Made by a program: the position numbers and the translations under genes. Source: Owenia fusiformis (taxonomy: Eukaryota; Annelida; Polychaeta; Sabellida; Oweniidae). Taken from it: a stretch of 64,000 nucleotides of DNA. Below, in pieces: positions 1-12,664 of the stretch (its first letter is position 1; every line of letters starts with the position of its first letter). The stretch lies in NCBI GenBank assembly GCA_903813345.2, contig CAIIXF020000012.1:34424572-34488571 (forward strand), read 5' to 3'. The notes below the pieces were generated by a model, which worked only from the letters and a program-made list of their open reading frames with translations, was not told the DNA's origin and did not search any database.

Positions 1-2824
1 ATCAACTCAAACTATTTGTCTATCGTACATAGATTTCTCTATGCTATATACAGTAAACTCTAAAAATGTACAATTATCATTTGGACCAGGAATCGACACA
101 CTAAGCTCACGCTTATTTCAAAATGTATCAAGTATGGAGCAACTCCGCAATTTTTCATTTAAACTTTTAGAATTTATTCAACATGCAATAATCGTGCATT
201 TAACTAACAATGTAACCAAAGTAAATGTCCAGATTCGACTTCTCCCAGTCTCGAATCTAGACAATTCAACTATCTTCTAAAGAATAGTAAATCTTATATA
301 AACTCGATCCAGGTTTTAAACCTAAATGATTATATTAGGGAATTCAATTCACCTGGCTAATCAGACTAATTAAAATATCTATTCAAAATCTTCAACTCGC
401 CTTAAAAAAGTATCGATTTTCAAACAAATCGAAAACAAGAGTGTTAAAGACGAAAAGTAAGCAAATACAACCATTGTAAAGTATGCGTACCAAGCATATG
501 TCTGAATCCGACTACCCGTGTATCGATTCACAACATACCTGTACCTTCAAAGATAACCATCTTCTTTATCAATGTTATAAACAGAGAAACTAGACCGAAC
601 TGTTGGTATAAACACCCTATCAGAAAACCTAAAATGCTGATATTACACAATGCAGTTTTATAGGATTCCACTTCTATTTTACACGACCAGTATTCAACAA
701 TATCGATCAACGACATTTTAAGCTAAAAGAGCTATTTATAAACATGTAAATTAAAAATATACTATACTAGTAACCTTTTTGCATCTATCAACATTAACTG
801 TTTGAGCCTGAATACGACTACTCTTAGAACTCATTTGATCAAGCAGTTTATTTAACTGAATCTGTCAAATAAAATATCCTCCATAATTCAGCAACTTGTC
901 TATGAAGACGAAAAGTTCTGAATATAGAAACTTATACAGGATACAATTTGTTTTTGTACGGATATTCAGTATCTAAAAAGATATGCCTGAACTCTACCCT
1001 CCTGGTAACGATTCACGACATTTCCCAACCAAAAAGTTCTTTATGATTACTCTCGGAACCCCTTAATGGCATTTTGATCATTTCTAAATATGAATCAATG
1101 CTGTGAGTAGCAAACAAACATGTTTGCGATAACGTATAGCCTACAAAAAATTCATTAAGAATCTGTCTAATCCAAGCATCCTCTTGATAATAAAAGTTAT
1201 GAAAGTGTACAATTTCATTTGCAGGATATGAAGTGTCCAAGGTGTAAGTATGAATCCGACCCTCCTGGTAGCGATTCACTGCAATAATGTCATTAGCTTA
1301 TAACTTAAATACCATACAAATATAGATTACCAAACAACGACATTTAACAATTCGACAATGACTCCTGAGTAACACAACTTGTTAGTTGTTTGTCATGACT
1401 TACAACATTGAAATGCTTACGTTGCACAACTTTATTAGTTTATACAAAAACTATAATGTAACATAAGAGTTCATTTGAAAAACGTTTGCTGTAAAATAAC
1501 ATTTTAATATCTTTGCCCAACACTGCTTTTTGCTGAACCGAGGGGCATATTTGCACCTTGCAAATACCATGTCTGAAACAAATCAACAAGCCTAAAACCG
1601 TAACTCTGGTTTAAAAACTGCCAAATCTAAATAGGACGTTTGTTTGTAAGGATTCCATCTCCCTATAACACATAAAATGCAGTTTTTGTAAATCTTCGGA
1701 AAATGTACCCGTTTGCGTAGTGACCTAAATATCTGAAACAATTTCAAAAACATGAATATTTTAACAGTCAAGTTACAAACATCCAACGTCTGTAGCAGTG
1801 TGACGTCTTGCCCATGACTGAACGATAGATCTTGCAATCTTTACTGTTTAGTGCTCTTGCACCTGTGACCAATCTAAATGTGTTTTTTAGCAAAACTTAC
1901 AAACCCTCTATCCTTACATTAATAAAAAGGATATTTGATATGCTAAGCAAATCTGTATAACAATTACTTATCTTATTCATTGCGATAGCTGAACCCTCTT
2001 TGTTTAGCGTTCCCGCAATCCAAACATTGGTCCTTAGCGTTGACTTCTTCTCATGAACCAGCGCACCTCTCGGGTAACGTCGCATCGTTCGATGTTACTG
2101 AAACTCAAACGATTACATGGTCACTTTTCGGGTATACATGTATAATATCGTTTCAATCGTTTATGCAGAGCATTTTGATATGTGGTCGATTACTCTAACC
2201 AATCAACAATCTTTTCTATCTGAGGAACACCTTACGAAATTGCAAAACATTACTTGTTTCAATATAAACTACTTCTTACCCTTGCCAAATTGCTGGTTTT
2301 CTTACTGCATGTAAGACGAGTATCAATCCCAATGAAGAATCACATTGACGGTATTGCAATATATGCATCCTCTGTTCATCGTGTATAGGTATCAATATAT
2401 GCATATAACAAGGGCTAAATGATAAAAACCGAATGCACCCATAATAGTAGCATCTAGCTAAAACTGTGTATAAACGCTTCGGTTGCTGCTCGCAGAATAA
2501 CACGATCATATCGTGCATCTACTCACATAACCTACTCATGATCACATCATGTTATCCAATCAGTTGAAATCGCGTTCGATTTCACTAACGTTACGACGTT
2601 ATATCAACCGGAAATAAAATAATTCAACTCTAATTTCAAACGTGTTGAATTTTAATTACTGTTACCCTGTGGATCCCAGGGTTTTGATATGTTCTACAAA
2701 GTCATGCAAAGACAGACCATATATGCACTAAAAATATCTGTGACACTTGTATGATATGTATTCCACTTTGAACAACCATCTATTTCAATATTGTGAAAAT
2801 ATATATTTCCCAAATTATGAAATA
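1..2824. other. No gene seen; a short motif occurs three times
   Basis: AT-rich, with no convincing coding region or splice structure. A motif like GAATCCGACCCTCCTGGTAG followed by CGATTCAC occurs at about 507, 988 and 1251, with decreasing similarity. Confidence 0.5.
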
Positions 2825-3255
2825 AAGGAGCTTGTATTCGCGAATGCCGCTAACGCCTGTCGGCTACCGGATAAACCTACTTTACTAATTTATGGGCAAT
2901 TCATTAAAATATTAATGGAATATTGTCAGGTTCTTTTCATATTTAAATGAGTCGCCCATAGAATGGTAGGTTAATCCGGAAGCTGAAATCTCTATTCCCA
3001 AATCATAGTCTTAGCTTGTATTCGCAAATGCAACTAACGCCTGTCGGCTACCGGATTAACCTATTATTTTACTGGAAACTCATGTCAATACGAATAGTAC
3101 CTGCCACTATTCCATTCATATTTAAATGACTTGGTCATATTATACTGGGTTAATCAGGTAGCCGGAAGGCGTTAGTTGCATTCGCGAATATAAGGTTAGC
3201 TTGTATTCAATAATGCAAGAAACGCCTGTCGGCTACCGGATTAAACTACCTCTGG
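2825..3255. repeat. Direct and inverted copies of a CTAACGCCTGTCGGCTACCGG motif
   Basis: Direct copies of a roughly 50-bp motif (TTCGCGAATGC..CTAACGCC, GTCGGCTACCGGATTAACCT) are at about 2828-2885, 3013-3066 and 3200-3250. Inverted copies are at about 3143-3190 and, shorter, 2968-2985. Spacers are AT-rich. No coding potential. Confidence 0.75.
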
Positions 3256-3297
3256 AGTCATCGGGATTTTAAAGCGGCGTGCAAAGCGTAATCGGGT

Positions 3298-3347
3298 ACA
3301 CCCCAGTTCTCCGAAACCCAGTTGTCCGAAACCCATTACTCCGAAAA
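3298..3347. repeat. Short CTCCGAAACCCAGTT array
   Basis: Three imperfect 14-15-bp units (CCCAGTTCTCCGAAA, CCCAGTTGTCCGAAA, CCCATTACTCCGAAA) sit next to the preceding repeat cluster. Confidence 0.7.
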
Positions 3348-5819
3348 ATAAAGTCATAATTTACCAGAGAAAGCGGGGGGCGTAGCTTACTTAAACTTAC
3401 GTCAGTTTCATGCCATGTATTTGGCCAAATTAATGGCATGGACGCATTCTGTTATTCATAGATCTCTCTCTCACTTTGAATTGCATCCATTGCATGGCGT
3501 TACCAGAATGGCAGGAACGGGAGATTTATTTTACATTGTGATTCTAAAAAAAAGGTTATTAAAACACAATATATATTACGGAACAGTTTATCTTATCTTC
3601 TTCAATCTCTTTTATATAGGCAAAATAAAATGAAACATTTTGAAACAGATAAAATAATTTATCGCATAGAACTTTAAGAATAAAACAGTATACAAATTAC
3701 GTTGTCAAAATATTTCGTCGCATTTAATTTCTTAGTCTCGGTCTCTTATCAAATCGTAAAAGAATAAAACATTCTATACTTAATCACTTGGGATTTATGT
3801 TTCGGCATTCGTTTCAGGCATTTGTTTTTTATGTTCTTCTCCTGAAATGTATTTGTTTGACAATAATCAGAGAAAGTGCGTATACGTATAAATATGCCAC
3901 GCAAACAAACGGGTGTGACTTCAATTTCTTGTCTGTCTGAGGACGTATTGGGAACGAGGTAGAATTAAAGAATTCTTATGAACGAGTCATGCAAGATACT
4001 AGAACTAGTAAAGTAATGTAAATGGACAAGTTAATTTCTGATGGATCTGGATATAATATATTTCAAAACTTTGTAAACACTAGATAACTTCATTTAGGCA
4101 GATATAGTATCTTGATATATTTGGCTATCATGCGTTTAAAATACGTTCCTAAAACTATGAAGACGTTAGGTGAGAAATATTGCTATTGTACGTTCGAAAA
4201 GTATTTGGTTGTATTTTGTAGTTCTCAAGTTACCCATGAACTTTCATGGGCTAATTAACGTCTTGACTTAGCATATTTAGCCTAATTTTGCAATGATGTC
4301 AACGTGATTCAAATGTTATGCTGTCGTGATTCGCAGAGGTTGCGACAAGATTCGTTTTACAACAGATGTAACTATGAGAACATGAAAGCTCATAATCCTG
4401 ATTATGCAACCTTATACAATCGTTATCTTTGGGACAAGAGCCCAAAAACAAGGTACTCGTGAACGAGAGTTGAATTTGCTCCGTGAACGATAGGATACGC
4501 TGTTCCCCACCAACAAAATACAGACATATGCTTCAGTGTCCTCAACGCAGATTGTAGAGAACAAGAGAAAAAATGAAATATACTTTGCCATAACAGAATA
4601 CTGTTAAAGTATTGTAGCAGAACGATCATATAGTTTTCATTACTGTGTTTCTTTTAATTAACGTTCCATTAGTTCATCATCTTACGGACACGTGCCTGGT
4701 CAGTGAGCACCTTTGGGATGACATTTTATTTGGTTAAGACTGCCCTTTGCTGTCAATCATGATCCGTTCGACTGAGAATGGACATGATTGGCTCATAAGG
4801 GTAGGAAAATACAGTATAAGGTGTCATCACTAGGTGCGAGAGAACAGATTTTAGCCTTTACAAGATTTACACAGTTTTACAACTCTCTACACGTTCTACA
4901 GATTTATAGTTTATGAGCATTCAGATTTACCGGAGATATAATGTACAAAGCTATATTGTACTAATTTACTAAAGGAATTAATTATACTGAAAATATATTA
5001 TTGAAACACATTGGATTAGTTTGTCGTATGTAAGTATATGTGGAAGGTACGCTACATGACTCTGACTTTTAGAGTTGGTAGAAATTACTCTTGTTAACCC
5101 CTCCCGCTATACTATTCTCCTCTCCCAGTCTCAATATAAGAACCGGGCGAACGTTCCCGCTTCAGTATTGTTTATTAAGTTTATTAAGTTTCACAAATAA
5201 CTTTTAAATGCCTTCTTTACCGTCAACGGACACTCAAATAAATACACAATACAATGCAATGCAATGTAATACAACGCATTACAATACAAACTAAATTAGA
5301 GTATTTGTGCATAGCATTTTCCCCTTTTGTTTGAAGGATATTTTAAGAATAATTCCAGCGTTCGTACACACCTGGAAATGTCAGGGTTTTGATTTAATTT
5401 TCCAAGTGCCTGAAATGTCAGAGAATTTTAAAATAAGGTCAAAAAGGGCCAAAGAGTCCTGGAATTTTGAAACTGTAGACATGTCATGGAAATGTCAGGG
5501 AAATTTGTATCAGTGTTGAAAAAATGATGTTCCAGAAAAATAAATTTTAGGACTATGACAGGATCTCAATGAAATCCAAAATGTAACATTTAGTTGATTC
5601 CACACGGGGCGTGTACATTGTCTAACATATATCTAAAAGGTTTACACTGTCTTGATTAATGAACTTCTTAGATCTAGTCGCGCTTCAGAAGTGGAAATCC
5701 TTCAATTATCAGAGGTTAATGTTTCTAAAACTGTATTGAAATAAACGTACGTCTTGTTTTCAAACCTACACCTTGCTCCTTTCTGTCGTATTAATAAAGC
5801 AAAAATAACATATCACGGT
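3348..5819. other. No gene seen
   Basis: Apart from a CAATA-type tract at 5240-5290, this stretch is unremarkable AT-rich sequence. Open frames are short and without domains. Confidence 0.5.
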
Positions 5820-6060
5820 GGGATACGAACCACTCGCCTGGGATTTGGTTATTCACTAACACCATAGGCGTTCACCTATTCTGGATACAACTGACGAGTT
5901 GTATCTAAGTGGAGTCAAAAGCGAAGATCATTCTAAATTGACGCTCGGTATAAATATATGATACTTTTATCCTCTCACACAGGTGAACGTTAGCCTCATG
6001 GCTAGCGTGTTTAGCTTCCACTCTCTAGGTTAGTCGATCGAAACCCGTTCATGGCGAACT
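5820..6060. repeat. Inverted pair of tRNA-like sequences (possible SINE heads)
   Basis: On minus, TGGTGTTAGTG and GTGGTTCGTATCCC (5830-5875) resemble RNA polymerase III A and B boxes. On plus, TGGCTAGCGTG and GTCGATCGAAACCC (5998-6050) do the same. Both are preceded by AGGTGAACG, so they look like the same head in opposite orientation. Neither folds into a proper tRNA. Confidence 0.4.
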
Positions 6061-6099
6061 TTTTGATTTGCTTGCTGTCAAATTATAATAAATAGGGCA

Positions 6100-6540
6100 A
6101 AATCCAGAAAAAGTAGATCAAAAATAATCCAATGGAGTATAAAATTGTCACCAGGATTCCGAAATGAGACGAATGTTAACTCGTTAAATCTCGGTAGATA
6201 AAGTAGGTCAGAAAATCCGGATTAATCCGAACTGATTCGGGAATCTTCGTCATAAGAAGTAGATCAAAAATCCAGAGAAGTAGATCAAAAATACTCCAAT
6301 GGAGTATAAAATTGTCACCAGGATTCCGAAATGAGCCGAATGTAAACTCGTTAAATCTCGGTAGATGAAGTAGGTCAGAAAATCCGGATTAATCCGAACA
6401 AGGTTCGGGAATCTTCGTAATAAGAAGTAGATTAAAAATACTCCCAATGGAGTATAAAATTGTCCCCAATATTCCGAAATACGACGAATCGAATCGGCAA
6501 ACTTCGGTAAAATAATGAAGTGCATAAAAACCGAAATGAT
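6100..6540. repeat. Tandem repeat of about 150-170 bp, three units
   Basis: The landmark CCAATGGAGTATAAAATTGT recurs at 6129, 6296 and 6444. AAATCCGGATTAATCCGAAC and GGGAATCTTCGT also recur. The third unit is more diverged. A minus-strand 91-residue open frame here is a repeat artefact. Confidence 0.8.
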
Positions 6541-7557
6541 CCGATGAACGTTCGGATAAAATCGTGAACAGGTGTCAGGGGTTTCCCCTCATCTTTCCCC
6601 ACATTGTTCTAAAAGCCTTATATGGATTTATCACGTAACATTCAAAATGACGTTCCTATATGGTTCTATGGGTTCGAACACGTGACCAAATATACCAAAT
6701 GAAAATTTTACCTTGACCACTGGATGGGATTTCATAGAAAATATCCAAGAAAACCTATCCTCGTGATCCTTAAATCACTTAAATTCGATCATTTTATTTT
6801 CACCCCTTGATGGAATTTTATGAAAGAAGTCATGAAAACACATCATCATGTAAGGGTTTTCACCTAAATTAGCTCGTTTTATCTTGAGCCTTCAATTGAA
6901 TTTCTTGAAGAAATATTTTATGAAAAAATATCATCATGTTATGATTTGTATTTAAATAAGACCGTTTCATCTAAATACTTGGATAATATTTCATAAAAAA
7001 TGCACTTTAAAATTTTTCAGAATTTGCCTTAATTTATCAATGTAATGAAAGTATAAGATTAACTCTCAAATAGCGTTCTATTTTAACCTTTTTATTGAAA
7101 TCAATACAGGACTCGCTCTCTAAATATCCAATAAAAATTCAACCCTTGGATGTGATTTCGTTGGAAAAAAAAATGTCAAGTCCAGAATCAAATGATTTGT
7201 CCAGAACCTCTTAAGATCCTGTTATAATAACTGCAATACGAAGGGATAATTATCCAAAACTAGAAATGAGTAATAGGATAAGATATTGATTAACAGTATA
7301 ACTTGCAGAGATCCTGTAGAGAAGTCCTGTAGAAATAAGTGTGGCAAAGTGACATGCCACAGTGCTATGTAACGTAACAGGTCCCTAGGTTAAGTACGTA
7401 ATAATGACAGTTCCCTGTTTAGTCCTCAAGAAAAAATGTCAATGTTTGAAAGGATCTGTACTAGATTTAAGACTACATCCAGCCTAGGGATCCATACGAG
7501 AGTAAGACTTCATCCAGGGTTATGAGTGTAATGATGTTCTGAAGGTCCATACTTGTG
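6541..7557. other. No gene seen
   Basis: Loose recurrences of GAAAAA.ATC.TC.TG and CTTGA.TGGAATTT suggest an old degraded tandem repeat at 6700-7000. Nothing coding. Confidence 0.4.
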
Positions 7558-7638
7558 ACTCCGTGAAATGCTTGTCTTCCAATATACAGTATACACCAGT
7601 GGTATACTGTATATTGGAAGACAGGCATTTCACGGAGT
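7558..7638. repeat. 37-bp stem, 7-base loop hairpin
   Basis: The arm 7558-7594 (ACTCCGTGAAATGCTTGTCT...) pairs with 7602-7638 throughout. The only difference is a T opposite G, which would be a wobble pair in RNA from the plus strand. The loop is ACCAGTG. No other element features are visible. Confidence 0.85.
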
Positions 7639-8120
7639 TTTGTGTTATTTATGTTTATCATGCACCTCATTAAAATACTCAAATCTGATTGGTTCTTAGT
7701 TGCTTGTAATTTGGCAATACTCTGCTCTTTTCAGAAAACTGCCGGATATTTTTTTTATATCTGACCCTTTCGAGAAAAAGGGTCGAATATTTTTTTCAAT
7801 TTTTTTGCAACATTCCCACTTCAGAGTTTTATTTCTTAATAACTGAAGTACTACTTAAAGCTTACATCTGAAACTGGCGGAAAATAGAAGAAAAAAATGC
7901 ACTTAATCGATCACAATTACCCTTATCATTCAAAAGTTACATATAATTCTGCAAGAACGTCTACAATAAATAAGAATTAAATTCCCGGGGCAAATATTTT
8001 CGTCCAGTGTAGCGAATAAACTGGCCGGAAGTCGTCTGAGTTTTGAAAGAAAAAATAAATAAATAACAAAATAATGTCAACTAAACGACAGTTTAAGCCT
8101 GTAAATGAGGTGCATAATAA

Positions 8121-8261
8121 AACAAATACTGGATGATCAGGAGCTGGATATGGCCAGAATACCTATCATCGAAAAAATATTGGGCTCGGCTGCCGCCTCG
8201 CCCAATATTTTTTCTCGAATAGTATCTGCCATATCTAACTCCTGATCATCCAGTATTTGTT
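8121..8261. repeat. Palindrome with GC-rich core (P1)
   Basis: The arms start AACAAATACTGGATGATCAG and converge on AATATTGGGCTCGGCTGCCG. They differ at a few positions. Confidence 0.8.
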
Positions 8262-8509
8262 TAGTATTCGCCATCAACCAACCGCACTTGGCCACAGTGG
8301 TGTCTGGTGCTAACTACAACTTATCGGAACTACGTGTAGTGACAAGGGTAACAGGGGATCTGCTATCTTGTGTGATATACGACATACGCTTACGTTTGAT
8401 GATAGCAGGAAGGGATTCACAACATAATTAGAGATCTCAATTAATTGGGGTAAAATTGACACCTTGGAGGGAAAATCTTTAATTAAAATGTGTCATATTG
8501 AGGCAGTGT

Positions 8510-8725
8510 GTTGCCTCTAGAGATGATTCCATCCTGGATGCAGTATTAGTCATATTACACAGTTTGTTGTTCATAAAAATGTGGCAGATAGCAGTTGATG
8601 CTAAATTTTAACCGTTACCGCTAGAGATTTATTCTATCCTGAATACAGTGTTAGTAATTCTACACAGTTTGTTGTGTGTACAAAATGTTGCAGAGAGCAG
8701 TTGGGACTGAATTTTAACTGTACAT
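8510..8725. repeat. 118-bp tandem duplication
   Basis: Two units share CTAGAGAT...ATTC.ATCCTG.AT, ACACAGTTTGTTGT and GCAGTTG...AAATTTTAAC, at about 8510-8627 and 8628-8725. Confidence 0.7.
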
Positions 8726-8840
8726 ATAGGGTAGGGTATCAGTTTCTATAATCATTGTGCTGCCCTCTGTATTATCAAAGAGAGGCTTTTGTAAAAAGGA
8801 ATTTATTTTATATACATGTACTATAAGAATTCATATTTCA

Positions 8841-9040
8841 ATAAATATAGGTTATTTACTGGGAGGGATTGAATATGGGTTTTATTCCGAGGGACAACAT
8901 GATATTGACCAAAGGGTAATATGATATTGGCCGAGGGAGCGCAGCGACCGAGTGTCAATATCATATAGCCCAAGGTCAGTATCATATTTTCCGAGGAATG
9001 AAACCCATATTCAATCCCGACCAGAAATAACCTATTTATT
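8841..9040. repeat. Palindrome with purine-rich core (P2)
   Basis: The arms carry ATAGGTTATTT, ATTGAATATGGGTTT and ATATGATATTG. The core is GGCCGAGGGAGCGCAGCGAC. No open frame. Confidence 0.8.
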
Positions 9041-9109
9041 CCATAATACCCCCTCTAAAATGCTACATTTGGATAATGCAAATAACCGGGAAAAAATAAC
9101 CGGGAAACC

Positions 9110-9260
9110 GGAAATAGGTTAAAATGCTCCAATACGATTTTTATCCCGAGGACAATGCGATTTTTTCATGTAATACGCCCCAATACGATTTTTTTCCCGG
9201 GGACAATACGATTTTTTCATGGAATACGATTCAATACGATTTTTATTCCTTCATATTTCC
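9110..9260. repeat. CAATACGATTTTTTTCCCG short repeats
   Basis: Two to three units of about 55 bases share CAATACGATTTTT and GGACAATRCGATTTTTTCAT. Confidence 0.7.
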
Positions 9261-9342
9261 CTGGGAAAACAGTAGTATTATGGAATAATAGGTTATATTT
9301 GCTTCAATGAATGTTTGATAGAGGCCATGAGAATTAAATATA

Positions 9343-12107
9343 CAGGGTGGTCCAAATAATGGGACACTCGTATTTCAAAAATAAATATTGATTTTCTTGA
9401 TGAAAACATGTCATATTATATACCAGTGGATATATCTTTAATTTGGTATATCATAAGTTCAAATTAGTTATAATGTCTGTCAACCAGCGTCCATAATATA
9501 AATGATGTCATTTTCATTTCAAAACGGGTTAACTTGCAAAAACCAATTTTTTTGTCAATTTTATTTACATAAACAGATATTCAATATGCCCACCATTTTG
9601 ATCAAATGTAGCCCTCAATTTTGGCCTAATAGCATCATTGATATGCTGTTGAGACAATGCATTTCACTTCTCAACAATTCTATCCTTAATAAGGGACTGA
9701 GTAGATGTAAGGGGTTAATGATAAACCAATTCTGTTAGTTCTTGCAATATTTGGTCGTCGCAGACGTTGATATCGGATGACCCAATTATGTTGTTTTTGG
9801 ACCATCCTGATATGAGCTCATTTTCGAATCATTACATTTTCCAACAAGATGGGGCTCCAATCAATGGATCCCACAAGAGTTAAAAGAAAATGTGTAATAT
9901 AGTACTATATTTTTATGTGTTTTCAGGTATAGAGTATAGTAGATTATTCTTCCCAGTGGCCTTATACTAACGCTTGTAGTGGTGGTTTGTTTTACAGAAT
10001 ATAGCAGCAACACCTTAAGATACCCAACAAATTGCACGATTTATAGCATGTGATCAGTGTTGCTTGTAGATGTAGTTTTGTAACATTAACTGATTTGCCT
10101 AGTGTGACAATCAAAGTGTGTATTAACAGATTAACAGACAGTGTCCAGTACACGTAAACTCAAGACCCGAATGAGTATTGGCGATTTATAGAAAGATATC
10201 GTCACAATTTATAGTATGGGATCAGTGTTGTTGTAGATGTAGTTTTGTAACATTAACTGATTTGCTTAGTGTAACAATAAAAGTGTGTATTAACAGTGTC
10301 CAGTATTCACACGTGAATTCAAGACCCGAATGAGTATTGGTGATTTATAGAAAGATATCGTCACAGACAGTGTTCAGTATTCACACATGAACTGAAGACC
10401 AGAATGAGTGTCAGTGATTCATAGGAAGATATAGATACAGAGTAACCCCATATTCATTGACTATTATGGTGTTGTAAGATTAATTGATTGGCACTAGTAG
10501 TTACAGTGCTTAAGTAGTAGTCATAGTGTGTATTAACAGTGTTCAGTATTCACACGTGAACTGGAGACTAGAATGAGTATCAGTGATTATCGATACAGAG
10601 TGTTCCCATATACATTGACTATTGTGGTGTTATAGTATTAATTGATTGGCATTAGTAGTTATTATAGTATGTCACAGTTTGCCGTGATCAACAATTACAA
10701 TAACAGAATATGACCAGAGCGACCATATAGGAGCCTAAGATACCAGCATAACAGCACAATATCATTATAGAGTGTAACATGATACAGTGAGCATTATGAT
10801 GGCACATATATTCAATGATTGACATATTGGAGTTATTATAGTGTGGTACAATAAACCTTGATCATTTGCACAGAAGGCCAGATTGAGCAGTCGATTATAT
10901 GTTATAGAGAAGGATTGTACTGAGTTTAGTAGTTGAACAAAACATTCATTGTACCGGAGCGACGATTAGAGTAACCATTACCAGCAAACATTAGAATATT
11001 GCTAGTATCATCACAGGGTGTCCCAATATACATTGTCTGATTATTAACATTGAATCAGTAACATTCTGTCTGATATCTGAAGATTTTGTGGTTTATTATG
11101 TATAAATGAGAAATTATAACTGAAAACTTACCACTAAGTAGTATCTATGCATTCATGTGCATTCATAGCATAGGGAAGTTGTTATGGCAACATTATAAGT
11201 ATGCAACCATTATAGGTTAACGTTAGTTCATGAGTTATTAGAATATAGTTAAGTGTTGGGACTCGCACAACGAGGAGTTAGTTAGTTCGTTCAGATGAAA
11301 ACACAGGGTTTCCACAGTCAGTAGGTAGTATAGGGTACTCGCTGTGAGCTGTTAGGATTACCCAGTTGATTTGGTGGTACCACAAGGTTAAGTTAGAATC
11401 TCAGATAATTTGGGTAACCAGCGTCACAGACAAGTAGAAGTAGTGAGTAACCATTACTGGTCGTTATTTGGTTTCATTACTAACCGCTTTGAGAGTTTGT
11501 GGTTTAACTACCCTTTTATTTTACATGTAATATAGATGTATATGTTACTTTAACGTTGTTTCAAAATAGATTTCCATATTAAAACTACTTATATTTGTGA
11601 GTTATTACAAATGGTTAAAAGAAAATGTGCCTAGATTCATCCCCCCTTAATCACTGCCTCCCCACATCACCCGATTACCCAACATCTGGGACAACCACGT
11701 ATGGGGAGAACAAACATAATTAGTGTACCATAAATCCTTTACCGTATATCTATTCAGTCCCTGAAGGACAGAATTATTGAGAAGTGAAATTCATTGTCTC
11801 AACAGCATATCAATGATGCTATTGACCGGTTTAGGCCAAAGTTAAGGGCTACAATTGATCAAAATGGTGGACATATTGAACGTCTTTTTATGTAAAAAAG
11901 TTTCGGAAAACCCGTTTTGAAACGAAAATGACGTAAGTTATAGAATGGACGCTGGTTGACAGACGTTATAATAAATTTTAACTTATGATATACCAAATTA
12001 AAGATGAGTAAATTTCCCATCCATTGGTATATAGTATGACATGTTTTAATCAAGAAAATCAATATTAATTTTGAAATACGAGTGTCCCATTTTTTTAGAC
12101 CACCCTG
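9343..12107. mobile_element. Tc1/mariner-type element with duplicated inverted 3' ends and an internal insertion
   Basis: Both tips read CAGGGTGGTCC/T and are flanked by TA. The inverted arms are about 370 bp, far longer than a mariner TIR, because each includes the 3' end of the transposase frame (blocks like SQQHINDAIRPKLRA and FDQNGGHIE appear on minus at about 9590-9700 and on plus at about 11765-11880). On the plus strand, FQQDGAP near 9838-9855 marks a DDD/D catalytic block. The 5' half of the transposase is missing. Stops and frame changes show it is dead. Confidence 0.7.
9879..11629. mobile_element. 1.7-kb insertion with 16-bp target duplication inside the mariner relic
   Basis: The 16 bases GTTAAAAGAAAATGTG occur at 9879-9894 and 11614-11629. 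Between them lie 1719 bases unrelated to mariner; the transposase text continues on either side. A duplication this long suggests target-primed retrotransposition. The insert has no recognised coding region, no poly(A) tail, and no TG...CA ends. It holds diverged internal copies of a roughly 168-bp unit (10033-10205 and 10206-10372, then weaker copies to about 10870). Confidence 0.55.
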
Positions 12108-12664
12108 TATATTTCATAGATGATAATCTAGCACAAATAAAAGTGAAACATTACATATCCGAGCCTATTAGAGCCTTTAACATACTGAGGTACAGTGTAA
12201 CACCCTGTGTTCTATATCATATTTAACTTAGAAAATTTTGTTAATTCTTCTAATGTTATGCAGGATTAAAATGTTCGATAATACTGTAGACAATAATGTT
12301 CGATAATATAGATGCAAATTAGGGCCATTTAACCTCCATGTCTGTTTTTGCTCATATCTTGTAATCTATGTGGAGTCATAACCTGATAGTCTATACAATG
12401 GCGGAAGGAGGACCAACATTTAAGCACCCCACTCCGCGTAAAAGTTAAGTGTTTAGATGACATGAAAGATTCCCTTTCAAGGAGAGAATATCTTAAGCTC
12501 TGGGAAGAGGTGCAAAAATTAAAGGCCGCGTAAGTCCGCATATATAACGCCAGAGTTATTTTTATTTCTGGTTGCTTCTGGAAAATTATTTTCAATAATT
12601 TTGTATAATAGACTTTACGCATTTGAATATGACCAAAAAATAATATCGGAAAATCAAGCCAGTT

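Noticed and set aside
5820-6060. True tRNA genes
   Set aside because: A and B boxes are present, but no acceptor stem or cloverleaf can be drawn; at best SINE-like.
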